Notes under the pieces: generated by a model | Database searches by the model: none | Seen by the model: only the letters and a program-made list of their open reading frames with translations | Told to the model about the DNA's origin: nothing | Program-made: the position numbers and the translations under genes | Assembly (NCBI GenBank): GCA_013407085.1 | Contig: JACCGJ010023952.1 | Location: 21,591 to 85,590 of the forward strand | Length of the DNA: 64,000 nucleotides | Source: Atriophallophorus winterbourni | Taxonomy: Eukaryota > Platyhelminthes > Trematoda > Plagiorchiida > Microphallidae | Reading direction: 5' to 3' | Part shown: positions 45,900 through 57,500 of the stretch, piece after piece | Layout: each line of letters starts with the position of its first letter | Position numbering within the stretch: position 1 is the first letter of the stretch

Positions 45900-47883
45900 A
45901 CATTAGGCTTTTTATTGGAAAATCTCAGTGATTATGATTCAAGCGTCGGGGTGCAACTAAATGACCAATATGTTGTGGTACTCAGATCCGACAAGGCTAC
46001 AATCCATTGCAACATTCAAGCTATTTGACATCCTCGGATTGAGACTGCAAAACTGGTTGCTGCTGGCATAAACAGAGTGAGAGAATGACAAAATATTTGA
46101 GTGTATAAAATCCGCATTTCCATGCAGTTCTATCACACACCATAAAATTTGTCTTTGTTATATAGAGTTTGCAGCAAACTACTAGAAAATCTTCATGGAG
46201 CACGACTACAAAAGATGTGAACAACATACTACAAATAATCAATGAAACATTATTTGCAACTGATTTAACTGTTTATGAATATTATAGATGATGCAATTGC
46301 ATTTCGAGTGGTTAGCTGCTGATTTGAACGATACCATTTTAGCGACTACAACAATTATTGAGTAATCTCTCTTCTGCATAATGTCCATAAATTGTTAGCC
46401 AAAGTTTAACTGGTTCGACTACGGGAATCAGCGAGTTGAGCGTACTTCCGTTCTCAATGTGGCTTATTCTAAGTCAGAACAATGCACCACGTAATTCTCT
46501 CTGTGTGCCTGCTTCCAGAAAAGTGTCAGGGGCAACGTATGACTGTGTTAATTTTATTGATTTAACGGAGATACCGGCTAAGTTATCAGGGATGGCGCTT
46601 CAAAATGCTTCGAACATTGAATGACATATAAAATTTCTCCTGGCAGCTCAATTGGAAGGTGCAGTGTGCAAAGCCATTTTCGAACCTGTTACAATCAGGT
46701 TCTACTTCCGTATGCAGAATGTACATCACACAGAAAGCATACAAACACGACCAAACAGCAGAGTACTACTTATCGCTACAAACAATGTGGGAGATATTTT
46801 CACCATTGAAACGTAATGCATAGTCGTGTGAAAACATGCTAGCCTTTTCCTTGAATCCTTGAACAGTGATCCACGGGAATTCATTTAATGCTCGAATCTA
46901 TTTATTTTCAACCCTTGGCACAAACCCTATTGTTGGCTCATGCTGATTGCAGTCATACAAACAAGCCATATTGACACTGAAACCATCAGATGTCTTCTCC
47001 TCCCACGTAGTTAATATTTCAATATGTATCTGTGCACTTTGACGGAGCTTTGAGTATTTAGTTAGCAGTAATCATAGTTCAAAGATGAAATTCCATATAA
47101 TATTGGTGAAAAAGAAAGATTAAATAAAAATCAGTAGTTGAATTTACATGCTACATTTTACTCGTGCCCAAAATCTTACCCAGTCTAATCTTATCGTTCG
47201 TGCTGTGGTCAACAGCTGTCCGTTATTTACTGTGGCCTATATTTTGCGCGCATTTCAATGACTTTGATTGATTTGGTTTCATTTTGTCCGAATTTCGATT
47301 TGGACTATCGCGAAGACTGATAAACACTATCGATCGGTGTTCACTAAACTTCGTTGTAGCTTTGTGGCGGTTTGAAACTCTGAATCAAATAATAACCTGT
47401 ATGGTATGATAAAACAATATCATTTTCAGCCAATGAAAATACTGAAAGCTGCATCCCCGAATCGTATTTATTGGGTTAAACTTGGAATCTGAATCATGAT
47501 CGATCGCAAGAGCAAACATTCCAAATGGCCAAATTCAGAAAAGCAGATGTACCGGCTGCTATAGTAAAATTGCGAACAAAAATCTATGGATATGAAGAGA
47601 AGTAGAACGGAATGAAAAAGTGCATGTGCCTATAGTATGAAACATCCACGCTTTCACGGTAACAATATTTGAGCTGCTAGTTTGTTCCAGTATGTGTGCA
47701 ACTTTACAAGGTTAACAATAACGCTGGTGATACACGTGTTATTTTATGCTAGATGATACAAATTCGAGTCTATATGTTGCATCGTTGAAACCTGTGCTTA
47801 AACGAGAAATATAGATTCGAAACAATGTTAAGATAGCTTAATGATGGATCCACACAGAATACTAATTTGGACAATCGAATCCG
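45900..47883. other. No recognisable feature
   Basis: Short frames without domain features. Confidence 0.4.
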
Positions 47884-47887
47884 CTTA

Positions 47888-48108
47888 ACCCTTAACGGTC
47901 GAATGGGTCAAATTCGGTACAAAAAATTTAAAGGTTTATGATAGGATAAATTAGACAGATCACTTCCGTATGCCGGGAGTATCGGATTCGGCACACGTTC
48001 TGCTCTCGTTTGATACGCGTTTGAGACGGCTGAGCCATGCGGCGCGCCAGTTGTCAACAAACTTCGGAAGTGAGGTGACGCTTGTAAAATAATTCAGGCA
48101 GTTAAGGG
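47888..48108. mobile_element. 221-bp piggyBac-type MITE
   Basis: Flanked on both sides by TTAA (47884-47887 and 48109-48112). Termini are CCCTTAACGGTC at the left and GGCAGTTAAGGG at the right, an inverted repeat with 8 perfect terminal bases. TTAA duplication with CCC...GGG ends is the signature of piggyBac-superfamily transposons. Too short for a transposase, so non-autonomous. The interior is clearly more GC-rich than its surroundings (contains GCGGCGCGCC). Confidence 0.65.
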
Positions 48109-48112
48109 TTAA

Positions 48113-49272
48113 AGGTCAAACATGTAAATATTGATAGCAAACTATTTATGCTTATTTTTTCGGTCGTAATTTTCTTACGATAACCAGAGATTAAAACAAT
48201 GGCGAAATATCGTGGTAAGTTAATTTAACCCGAGTTTGTAAGTTTGACTTCGAGTTTTGTTTAACCACTGAAAAAATATCGATCTTACTCTACTCGGTTT
48301 ACAAATAGTATCGAATCAATACTATAGTAAGAACACTCGCAGCGACAGGTGCTTACATTGTTTCTTCCTCAAACGCAGTTGTAACTCGGGTATCAAGAGA
48401 TACGAAGAAATAAGATTCAACGTACACGAAGTCTTATATCTATAATGAAATTCAAATTTTGGTCACGGGTAATTGAAACCTTAAACTATTTAGCACAAAT
48501 TCAAGTAAAATATAACTCAGCATTTCACAAAATGATGTTCGCGCTTTCCAAAATTTCGACTTTTAAACGTCCAATAAAAATGAAACTAAAATCGTTTTAG
48601 CCGTTAAACTGAACTTTATACGTCCGAAAAATTGGTTTTTCGAAAGTGCACCGCGAGTTAACAGCCAGACCGACTTGCTTCATTGCTAATGATTACCGTT
48701 CACCAAACACTTCAACAGCCGAAAGTTGAGGTGCAACAACTTTTGGACAAGTTATCTGATTATCAAGGGAGAAAATCATCAGGAGATGCTTTAAATGAAT
48801 GTTCTTACTTGTTTCGGGCTAAATCGTAATATCTTATTCCAATTAAATAACGATACAACAGGGAAATAAACGTCGCGATAGTGAACATTTGGAAAAATAT
48901 CCCTTGGGTAGAATTCTATTTCCTGGATAAACATTTTTCAAGCATTACTATTACGTTTCTTATCGTAATATTTTTCTATCGTAATATTAATTAGAAAGTT
49001 AATAATATGTGCTCAATGGCGCTAAATGCAAACAAGTTGAACACAGTGATTTATATGTTCAACGAAACTAACTCCAACTAGGAACTCACGTCAGAAATAA
49101 CCTCGGCTAAAGTTCCGAACGTGCGAAATGAGTGGACAATTTTGGCGGTAAACTGCTCTATTGCTTCTCTTGACCTTTGAAAACAGCCTTGTGGATGTGA
49201 TTTGGTGAAGTACTGTTAGCCCAGCGAAACAAATGATGCTTACCTTCATCCCATATATTAAACACATTAAAA
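48113..49272. other. No recognisable feature (AT-rich)
   Basis: No coding or repeat signal found. Confidence 0.4.
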
Positions 49273-50100
49273 ATGAGTGGTTTTTTGATGGAATTACACC
49301 CAAGCATTTATGCACCACCTGGTGGTTACCGACATCAGGTGGACACAGAGAGCTTCAATGAACTATCTGGTGATCTAAACATTTTACTCCTTCTCAGGAA
49401 GATCACGGTGCACTTCATGCGTGAACTTTACGAAACCGCTTATCTTTCAGCATCTAAAAATGTAAAATGTAAAATATTGGTAGATCCATTCGACTTCACG
49501 TACTCACTGGGCTCTCGACAATTTTCATGGGTGACGTAAGGGAAAGACCAGGGTGTGTATTAGCAGTAACTTGAAGATATCGTAACAGTTTTCTGTGGTT
49601 TATAAAATCTCTTGTCAAACCTCGGCACTATTCAAAATGATAATCGGTAGTTCCACAAAACAGGTAATTCTACGGATAATTAGCACATATATCCGCTCAA
49701 AAATGAAATACACTGTTCAAGCATAGCCCTCGTGGTTACAGAAGGATATGACATTGCTGCAACGTGTATACTGCGCAACAAATCTGGTAACCGAACTACA
49801 CAACAAGCTTTACAAGAAGAAGATGACAACTCTGAACCTATTTGACATTACATACCGCCGTGTCAGGGATGATTTAATCCTGCTGTTCAACATTCTGCAT
49901 ACAGTGAATCACCCACTTGAAAACATGTTTGATCGGTTAAAAGCTCGTGGTAGCAGATCTCATAGCTACATGTTAACCTTTCTACACCCTAGATCAATTA
50001 TTCGATGGTTCTTTTTCGCTGTTTCATCTCGAACTCTCTGTTCCCAATTATCATTTGTGCAATAAACCTTAACATGTTCAAGGCTAAACTTGGCCATTAT
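49273..50100 (+). pseudogene. CR1 ORF2 C-terminal fragment fused to a ribozyme-repeat scrap
   Basis: From ~49490 the sequence aligns with 9445-10110 of the plus-strand copy: FDFTYSLGSRQFSWVT, then, after stops, a longer frame (49748-50065) LLQRVYCATNLVTELHNKLY...TYRRVRDDLILLFNILHTVNHPLENMFDRLKARGSRSHSY. Many stops. Upstream at 49310-49350 there is ACCGACATCAGGTGGACACAGAG, which recalls the inverted ribozyme unit (GTCAGGTGGATACAG), so the 5' junction may be chimeric. Confidence 0.7.
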
Positions 50101-50221
50101 ATCAGCACGATGGTTGAATATATTTAAGACCGATCAGGAATCAATATTCATGAAAACGAAGTTTGCGATGAATCGGTAAGAGCAGAATTTTTGGTAATTT
50201 TTTATTCTGACAACACCCAAA

Positions 50222-50410
50222 CATTCACCACGTCAACCTCAGAAACCTATAATGCACGATAATACCAATTCGTCAAGCGTTTATTGAGCATATGACTAAC
50301 AATTAAGTACGCGGCTATATTGTATAGTAGAGTGTGCTGGCGACATCGAATTACTCGGTGTGAATTCACTCGATTTTAGTTTCATCTTATTTGTCGGCGA
50401 AATCGTGACA
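50222..50410 (-). repeat. LTR-like segment, copy C
   Basis: Reverse orientation of the 7047-7229 segment: TGTCACGATTTCGCC at 50410, TATA-like box, AATAAACGC, ending near GGTTGACGTGGTGAATG. More diverged than the other two copies. It lies just upstream of, and inverted to, repeat copy B. Confidence 0.5.
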
Positions 50411-51512
50411 AGTGGCTTCCTTTTCGCAATCCTCACATTGGGCACATTCAACCGAGCATGTTGAATGCATATTATTCAATAGCTGAAGATTTTCCTGATT
50501 TTAAGCAGCTCGTTACTAGAAGCTTTTATCGAACAAATTGTCCTTACCAGGAATATTTATGGTTTATATAAAATCGCAAGTCTGTTTAAAGAGGAACCGA
50601 ACTCCACATGTCATCTAAGAAAATTTAAATAAGCTCACTAGAATTTTGTTCAAGAAAAGTTGGCTTAAATCCAACAACAAAATTTCGATGATGCTTTATT
50701 TCGCTATGGGCGCAAATTTTGACAACAGCTTTGGCTCTTAAACACTGTAAATTGCACGAAACTTAATGAAGTATAAATTGCAAGCAGTCCGAATGGTTCA
50801 TCTCAATTAGGTGTAGTAAGAACAGTTGTAAATAAAATTCGCAATTTTAGCTTTGAACGTTCTAGCCAGGCCATTTGCTTTTGAAACATCGAATCAAAAC
50901 CGTGGTTTCTTTGGAATTCTACGAATATCGTAAATCGTATCGACGGGATTACTTCCAATGTTAGATATAGGTAGTATTTCTAATGATGATTCTCACGGTG
51001 ATCAGGGATAGAATTAGCCACGTCAAAACGAATGCATATATTCAATCAAATATATATGATTAACTTGCAAAGTGAACAAAATTTTCCGATCGTCATGAGT
51101 ATTGTCTGTGACCGAACCGGAATATTTATGCAAAAAAACGTGCGATTAACACTGGTCACTCGCATTACTTTTGTGATTTTACCGATGCGAGCTTCCGGTG
51201 GTTACGTACAGGTTTCACTTGGTGTATCACAAAGCTTAATTGCTGCTCGAAATCACCACACCGAAGATGTGACCCACCTCATTTAATGAGTTTCTATGAT
51301 GGTGATAATGAGCATCGGTTTCCGAGAAATTCAGCTTCACGCATTTTCTGTACTGATAAACGTGAATACGTTTTACATTCACACTCGATCATAATAATGG
51401 GCTGAAAGAAGACCTAATTATTTTAATGCTTTGGCGATCATAAAAATGTCCCAAGTACACCTATGTATAATAACATGCACAGCCTGAGAATTATTTTATA
51501 TGTATGTAGTGT

Positions 51513-51670
51513 GTTGCTCACATCCCTCGCATTTATACACACAACATTGGTCAACCATGTGCGCCTCGAGCGCTTGACCAATAATCACTATGTGATTCCG
51601 TGTTTTAACAACGTGGTTCATTGTACGAACCCTATCAAACGGTGGCTTTCAAGTATAACTTTGTTTATGT
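51513..51670 (+). repeat. Dispersed hairpin repeat related to the ribozyme unit (ribozyme-less)
   Basis: GCTCACATCCCTCGC, GCGCCTCGAGCGCTTGACCA, hairpin AATCAC-TAT-GTGATT, ACAACGTGGTTCATTGTACGAACC (one mismatch in the hairpin), then TATAACTTTGTTTA. Closer to the array unit than its counterpart at 6713. Confidence 0.65.
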
Positions 51671-51863
51671 AAAATTCGTTTCTCCAATCTCATAACATCG
51701 GTCCGCACTGGAGTTTCAAACCATGAAGTTCACCAAGGTGATTCAAGGTTTTATGGTTTAAAATGTAAATACTTTAGAGTAACCAAAAGTTAAAATATAA
51801 GTTAATAAATACAAAGAACAAAAATTATCTGTACGAAAAGCCAGGTTGGTTTTGGTTAACACT

Positions 51864-52055
51864 TGTCACGATATCGCCTGACAAATCAGATGAAACTAAA
51901 AGCGAGTGAATTCATACCGAGTACTTCGATCTGACCAGCAGATTCTGCTATAAAATATAGGCGCGTGCTTCATTCTTAGTCAGAAGCTGAATAAACGCTT
52001 GACAAATTGGCGTTATCTTGCATCGTAGGTTTCTAGGGTCGACTTAGTTAATGAT
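51864..52055 (+). repeat. LTR-like segment, copy B
   Basis: TGTCACGATATCGCC start, TATAAAATATAG, AATAAACGC, then directly TGGTTGACTGATCTCGGG at 52056, which has the TGG start expected of a tRNA primer-binding site and is better preserved than in copy A. Confidence 0.5.
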
Positions 52056-52224
52056 TGGTTGACTGATCTCGGGTTCTGAATATGTGATCAAACACTTTTC
52101 TGAATCGAAAACACGGTTTAACGTCGATTCAAGCAATCTTTTTTGACTACAACATGTTTATATTTCCCATCAATTCTGAAAAACATTGCTCATAACACGG
52201 AAGCATAACGTGCTCGGAAGACAT

Positions 52225-53334
52225 TGTATATATCACTCCAGCATGTCTTGTGTTTGACAGGCACGTGCTGGTCGAGTGCCATCACATTATCTGAATTTCC
52301 ATCATTTAATTCTCGTGTTCACATCTTGACCATACTTAATAGTTTATAGAGTATAGCGTTCTGGACCACGAAATTTACAACATTATTTTTCGACGCACAA
52401 CAGGTTTATGATTATACTCGACAACTTTAAATATTTTAATAGCCATCCCTGATACTGAAAGTAGAATGTGGTACGTCCACTGGGTACTTAAACAAAGCAA
52501 GTACAAAACGCGAGAAATCAACAAGTGCATCGATGACATGTTACAAATGATGGGTAATAACGTGGATCGTATTGAACATAATCCGATTTTGCTAAGATTC
52601 AACGTATTGTTTTACGTGAAGAGTTCAGAAATTCTGCATAATTGTGGTTTTACTAGACGGGATATTGGTGATGTTTGTGTGAGTGGAGTATCTGGCTCAC
52701 TGAAAATCGATGATTGCAACATGAGTGGAACCCATAGATTTTGAACAAATTGATTTTGTTGTTTTCAACGCCGAGCGTTTCTTTTTCGTGGCGTCAGTAA
52801 TGTTCGCTCATCTTCTGAGCGACCGATTTCATGAAATAAATTTTATCTAGAGTCCAACTGATACATCTTAGCGGCGACGGAACATTTAAGAGCTTTTCCA
52901 CCGGAAACCTATTTTTTCACGTGGTTTCCCTATGTCCAACGGTTTTACACAAGCGAAATCATTCTGTTCAATAATACACCTGATTTCGATATCCAGGATT
53001 GACAACAGATGCAACAAAACTTCAGGTGATTGCAAGTCTTGACGTAAACTTCGGCGAATGAGATCAATGCCAGAGCGACCAGATTGCTAGGAAAAATGGC
53101 TAACGGTCGCATCTACTCCATCAACCAAGTAACAGTGTAACTTAGATACAAGCAGATGAGGATATCTTTATTAAGTACGGCTATGATTTTTCAAAGCTTG
53201 CCTGTATAAATCAGTAATGTGGTCTATTCAAATGTGACTGGGCCAAAAAACTCGGATATTTTCACTCAAATGATTCGTCATCCTACAAAAGAAAACCTTT
53301 CGTTATAATTACATTGGCAACACACACTGAAATG
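52225..53334. other. No recognisable feature
   Basis: A plus-strand frame at 52466-52744 (92 aa) has no domain I recognise. Confidence 0.4.
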
Positions 53335-53425
53335 AGTACGATGTACAAATTAACCTGCTATTTGTTTTAATTTCTGTATTCAGAGTCGAACTATTTCCTC
53401 GCTTTCCGGATAATCCTTCTTTAAA
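53335..53425. repeat. Short repeat shared with 12940-13020
   Basis: Same block order and spacing as 12940-13020. Ends shortly before the RTE 3' end. Confidence 0.6.
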
Positions 53426-53477
53426 TTTTCAAATATTATCATAAATCTAGCCGAAGAAATTAATCATGTTTTTCTAG

Positions 53478-54440
53478 TTGTTGTTGACCTCCTTCGGTCA
53501 ATGTCGACCATGGATGTACATCACAATCACATGAATTTTCATGTTCTACAGCTTTTGGAATGACTAAACAGTCCGATTCGGGAGGAACAATTTTTTCCGC
53601 AGCGCTGGCAACCATGGTTAGAACTCAATTGTAGGGCGTCAGTTGCACGCCGGCGGCGTGATCTGCGTTAACCAGCAAAGAGCTGTATCTGCTCCTCTAC
53701 CGCTTGCAGACGACGCTTTACACAATGCCTCCAATGTGAGCGGTCAAGAGCAAGTTCTTCCCAACTCGCCGGGTCAATGCAAAGAGCTTTCATATATCTT
53801 TTACAAACGTCTTTGTACCGTAAGTTCGGTTTGCTCAATGGTCGACTTCCTAATTGCAACTCACAATAGAGTAGATCTTTCGGATTACAACCATTTTCCA
53901 TTCTGTAGACATGACCAAGGCACCGCAGGCGGTGCTGTCGTAATAGGATGAACATGCTCTGTAGAAAGCACTTCAGCATTATTCACTCTGTCCATCCACG
54001 ATATGTTCAAGATACGATGGATACTTCGTAGATGGAAAGCATTCAGCTTCCGTTCGTGTCTTGCGTGGGTGGTTCAGGTATCACTGCCGTACAGTAAAGC
54101 ATTTAGTACGTACGCACTGTATACCATCATCTTTGTCTTTACAGTAAACTTGCGGTTACCCCAAACACGAGAGTTCAGTCGGGACAAAATGACAGCTGCT
54201 CTGCGAATCCGCTTATCAATCTCCGTGTCTAGCGAGAGGTTCTTCGCAATGGTTGAACCAAGATATGTGAAATGATGTACTGGTTCAAGCTGACAGTTTC
54301 CAACATTTGATGATTGGAGGCGATACAGTCCCTTGACCAAGGACTTTGGTCTTGTTCATGCTGATTGTTAGCCCAGTGATTGCGCATTTGAATTAATCGT
54401 CTTGTGCCATTTGGTGCCTGTAATAAGAAACTGAAGATCA
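53478..54440 (-). pseudogene. RTE-type non-LTR retrotransposon, ORF2 C-terminal fragment
   Basis: Minus strand: GLTISMNKTKVL (RT thumb, ~54380), HHFTYLGSTIAKNLSLDTEIDKRI...NRKFTVKTKMMVYSAYVLNALLYGSD (54300-54077). Then an in-frame TGA replaces the expected W (~54075), a frameshift follows near 53970, and then LLRQHRLRCLGHVYRMENG...RPLSKPNLRYKDVCKRYMKALCID (53940-53670). These YLGS, LLYGSETW and GHVxRM blocks are characteristic of RTE-clade elements, distinct from the CR1 copies. The 3' UTR runs to ~53478 and recurs at 43200. 5'-truncated; inactive. Confidence 0.8.
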
Positions 54441-55131
54441 AAAAAACATTTCATTTACCTATGTAAACAATGGATTAAATGAACGAGACTAAGCCCTACA
54501 CCGATGCCACTTAGAGCTTCTATATCAGACTTTGGTAATTGAATGATTTCTTTAGAAAATTAAAATGGTAGAACGCATTTCGTTTGCATACACTGCCACT
54601 CAAAATGTATCACAGTATTCACGTGTTCTTTAATCCACAGATGGACAGCGTTCGACCAGTCGCATATAAGCTGCTGGTCGGCTGTAAATCATATGTCGAA
54701 TGAATTAAAAGAGAGAAACATGCAAATTGATATTTCTTTAACTTGGATGGCACAGTGAAATCGCGGTCCTTAACGCTGTAATAATAAGCCAAAACGTATC
54801 TGAGGCAAACACAGATTAATGCCAAAATTAACTTTGATCCTCCTAACTACGATGCGACCAACGCGTTTAAAAACGGCTGCTCAAAAATGTATCATGAGTA
54901 CCTGAAATTTAACCACACTTTACAACCAGAAACCGAACCTCATTCACATCTAGTAATTGATCGATTTTCAGGATGTTATATTATCGTTTAGTGACAATTT
55001 TTGACGAAAGCTTTACCCAAGATTTCCTTTGTCCATTGACGAAATTGCCTCAATTTCTAAGCTACTTGACGATATAATTTCCTTTAATTCGTTTACTGCG
55101 TAGCACGACAGTCTTTCTCGACGCTCTTGAA

Positions 55132-55623
55132 ATGCATTATCTTGGAATAAAGATTCTTGATTTTTGTAACGCATCGCTCATATCCACTGCACTTACGCTC
55201 CACTACTTATTTCAATCAGCTGGATCCCAATATAAAATTGATCTTCTTTTCCAGATGAACCAGTTTGACTTCCATTGCGCGCTCCGAAATGTAATATTCA
55301 ACATTTGGACAATTTTCCCTCGTCCTTACAAACCGGTTCACCGGGATACACAATACATGATAAGAAATGCCCATCCATGCTCAGCTATGTTACCGATTTT
55401 CAAGAAAGGTTTAAAAATCGCGAGTCAAATTAAACTGCATTATATTCCTCGTAGCCCAATAAAAGAAGAACCTGACGAGTTTGCGGAATGCCGTTTAAAT
55501 TTACAATCCGTTTCTCTTCCAGTTACACATTTTTCGACAAATTCACATATCGAATTTCTCGTCTCATTACACGCAAAGTTGAACGGAGCAGCGAATAAGT
55601 GTTGTAATTCGATACTTTGGTAG
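55132..55623 (+). CDS. Unrecognised 163-aa open frame (possible exon)
   Basis: One of the longer frames not explained by a repeat. The protein has no transmembrane or signal segment I can define and no family I recognise. It contains PRSPIKEEPDEF, where IKEE fits the psi-K-x-E sumoylation consensus, common in nuclear proteins. No clear splice sites were matched to its ends and composition does not differ strongly from its surroundings, so it may be chance. Confidence 0.2.
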   Translation: MHYLGIKILDFCNASLISTALTLHYLFQSAGSQYKIDLLFQMNQFDFHCALRNVIFNIWTIFPRPYKPVHRDTQYMIRNAHPCSAMLPIFKKGLKIASQIKLHYIPRSPIKEEPDEFAECRLNLQSVSLPVTHFSTNSHIEFLVSLHAKLNGAANKCCNSILW

Positions 55624-55849
55624 ACACTGTCTATAATGTGTCATCTTGTCTAACCCGAGAACCATTGAATACCTTGTGGATTAGAGAAATTTTCACATCA
55701 CCAGTAAACGCAAAATGCAAGTTTAGTTTTAATTAGTTGTACATGAAACATATTTTGCTATGTTTAACTGAACTTCATCAGAAACTCACAGTCAACCGTC
55801 GCTAAGTCGAGGAAGGTTTTTCGCTTGAAATTGGTTTTAATCTTTGCCG

Positions 55850-57500
55850 TATTAAGAAGAAGAAAAATGGCTTTATTCGAGTACACGAATTTTCAGCGAT
55901 ACTATTTATTCGACCACACAAAATAAAATGTACATTTAAAAAAAGAAATGTCAAATAAGGATGATCCCACTTCAGTTATTATACTGTCAGTTTCTTCCTC
56001 AAATCGGGAATAACTTTTGTATGATCAGCCAAATATCGATTCAGGTAAGGAATAAAAGAATTTTTGAACTTCTCAGTTCTTGCATACGGGACGATATGTT
56101 GACTACGCGTAACTGGGAACGATCTGAAAGCCATAAGGACCTCATGCAGTGTGTGTGCATTATCAGAAGATATGACTCTGACCAATCTGTCACATTCACG
56201 AAAGTGGCCTTCGACGATCATATTACGAATTAGCTCGGTAGAGGAAGAGCTCAATCTTGAAGTTAATTTGATTCCTCTTCTGATCATCAAAAAATCTCTT
56301 TCAAAAAAAACAGGAAAAATTATAGGGGATGCGTAGATTAAAATGGGAACAATGCAGGAAAAAACAAAACATCTAACTACATTAGGAGGAACAGCTAAAG
56401 AACGCAGACGTAAGGCGTAAAATGATAAGCTTCTGACCTTCAAGTACTGTGTAGTCACATGATCGGTCCATTTGAGACTCTGTGATAAAATGACGCCAAG
56501 ATACTTGAAACATGCGCTTCTGCTGAAGTTCGAGCCATTGAAGGAAATCATGGGAATTCCTTGAAGCAGAGTTTGACGACGCTGACCAGCCAAGTTTGAA
56601 AATATTACCTCTTTGCATTTTTGAGGATTTAACGATAAGCCGAGTGAGGATGACCACTGGCCAATGTTATTGATAATAAATTCAGATGTAGGAGAGTCAG
56701 CACGTCTATGGTGGTCAAAAACAACAGCAATGTCATCAGCATATTTTAGAATAAGAGTGGAATGAAAGCAAGGAAGATCAGAAATGTAGATAGAAAATAA
56801 GAAGGAGGAAAGTATTGCGCCTTGTAGAACACCGCTAGAAATCGTTACAGAATTGGACACTTTACCATTAACGGCAGTATACTGCACGCGGTCCTCAAAA
56901 CAGGACGCTATCCAGTGAACTAGGTTCAGGGGTACACCACAATCATGAAGTTTTTTGAGCAAAGAACTTCTGATAACACTGTTGAAAGCGTTGGTGTAAT
57001 CAAGAAAATAAACCTGCACCGCTTTTGATTTCGAATCCAATGACCGGGATACATGGTCAGTTAGCAACGCGAGTGCGTCTACTGTCGAACGATTTTTGCG
57101 GTACGCGAACTGATGCGAATCTTCTACCTGGCAACTCAAAACAAGTCGTCGTACCACTATACATTCCAGTACTTTGAGTAGCTGCGACGTATACGCAATG
57201 GGGCGGTACTTCTCAGGATCATTTTTGTGGATTGGTGTAATACGTACCGACTTCAAACAGTCAGGAAAAATACTTTTCTCAATGCATCTGTTGAAGATAG
57301 ATGAGATCGGTGAAGAACATTCACGTACGCATTCTTTCAGTAAAAGAGGGGAAAGATTATCGGGGCCTGCAGCATTTGAGTGGGATACAGCAAAAAGTGA
57401 CCGCATAACTTCCACTGAGCTTGTAAAAGTTGGAGTTGAGAAAGAGGATGAGTTTTTATTAGACACTTTTAAATATAGTATTAATTGGGGACATCTGGAG
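55850..57500 (-). mobile_element. Non-LTR retrotransposon, 5'-truncated, RT frame intact
   Basis: Contains the 495-aa RT frame, a ~110-base 3' UTR with AATAAA-like motifs, and a short CTT-type terminal repeat near 55855-55866 (minus strand). The endonuclease is missing. It is a different family from both the CR1 copies and the RTE fragment; clade (CR1/jockey group) not settled. Confidence 0.7.
55979..57466 (-). CDS. Reverse transcriptase, non-LTR type, uninterrupted 495-aa frame
   Basis: RNA-dependent DNA polymerase for target-primed reverse transcription. The frame opens upstream of SNAAGPDNLSPLLLKECV, with VRITPIHKNDPEKYRPIAYTS (fingers), HQFAYRKNRSTVDAL, motif A region YFLDYTNAFNSV, SSGVLQGAILSSFLFSIYISDLP, the catalytic box KYADDIAVVF, thumb SLNPQKCKEVIFS, KYLGVILSQSLKWTDHV, and a C-terminal domain (VRCFVFSCIVPILIYASP). 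All three catalytic aspartates are present and there is no stop or frameshift. The endonuclease and ORF1 are absent; GTG at 57466 is only the first open codon, since the 5' end is truncated. The intact frame suggests recent insertion, but it probably lacks a promoter. Confidence 0.8.
   Translation of the reverse strand: MSNKNSSSFSTPTFTSSVEVMRSLFAVSHSNAAGPDNLSPLLLKECVRECSSPISSIFNRCIEKSIFPDCLKSVRITPIHKNDPEKYRPIAYTSQLLKVLECIVVRRLVLSCQVEDSHQFAYRKNRSTVDALALLTDHVSRSLDSKSKAVQVYFLDYTNAFNSVIRSSLLKKLHDCGVPLNLVHWIASCFEDRVQYTAVNGKVSNSVTISSGVLQGAILSSFLFSIYISDLPCFHSTLILKYADDIAVVFDHHRRADSPTSEFIINNIGQWSSSLGLSLNPQKCKEVIFSNLAGQRRQTLLQGIPMISFNGSNFSRSACFKYLGVILSQSLKWTDHVTTQYLKVRSLSFYALRLRSLAVPPNVVRCFVFSCIVPILIYASPIIFPVFFERDFLMIRRGIKLTSRLSSSSTELIRNMIVEGHFRECDRLVRVISSDNAHTLHEVLMAFRSFPVTRSQHIVPYARTEKFKNSFIPYLNRYLADHTKVIPDLRKKLTV

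Larger units (their letters stand above)
50637..52220. repeat. 1.5-kb interspersed repeat, copy B
   Basis: Collinear with 5863-7420. Extends through the hairpin repeat (51513-51670) and the LTR-like segment (51864-52055) to a GGAAGCATAACGTGCTC block; sequence diverges where the CR1 starts in copy A, so copy B marks the site without that CR1 insertion. Confidence 0.75.

Noticed and set aside
53030..53130. ARATRLLGKMANGR-like translation resembling the CR1 C-terminal block
   Set aside because: Only about ten residues match and no neighbouring CR1 blocks were found.
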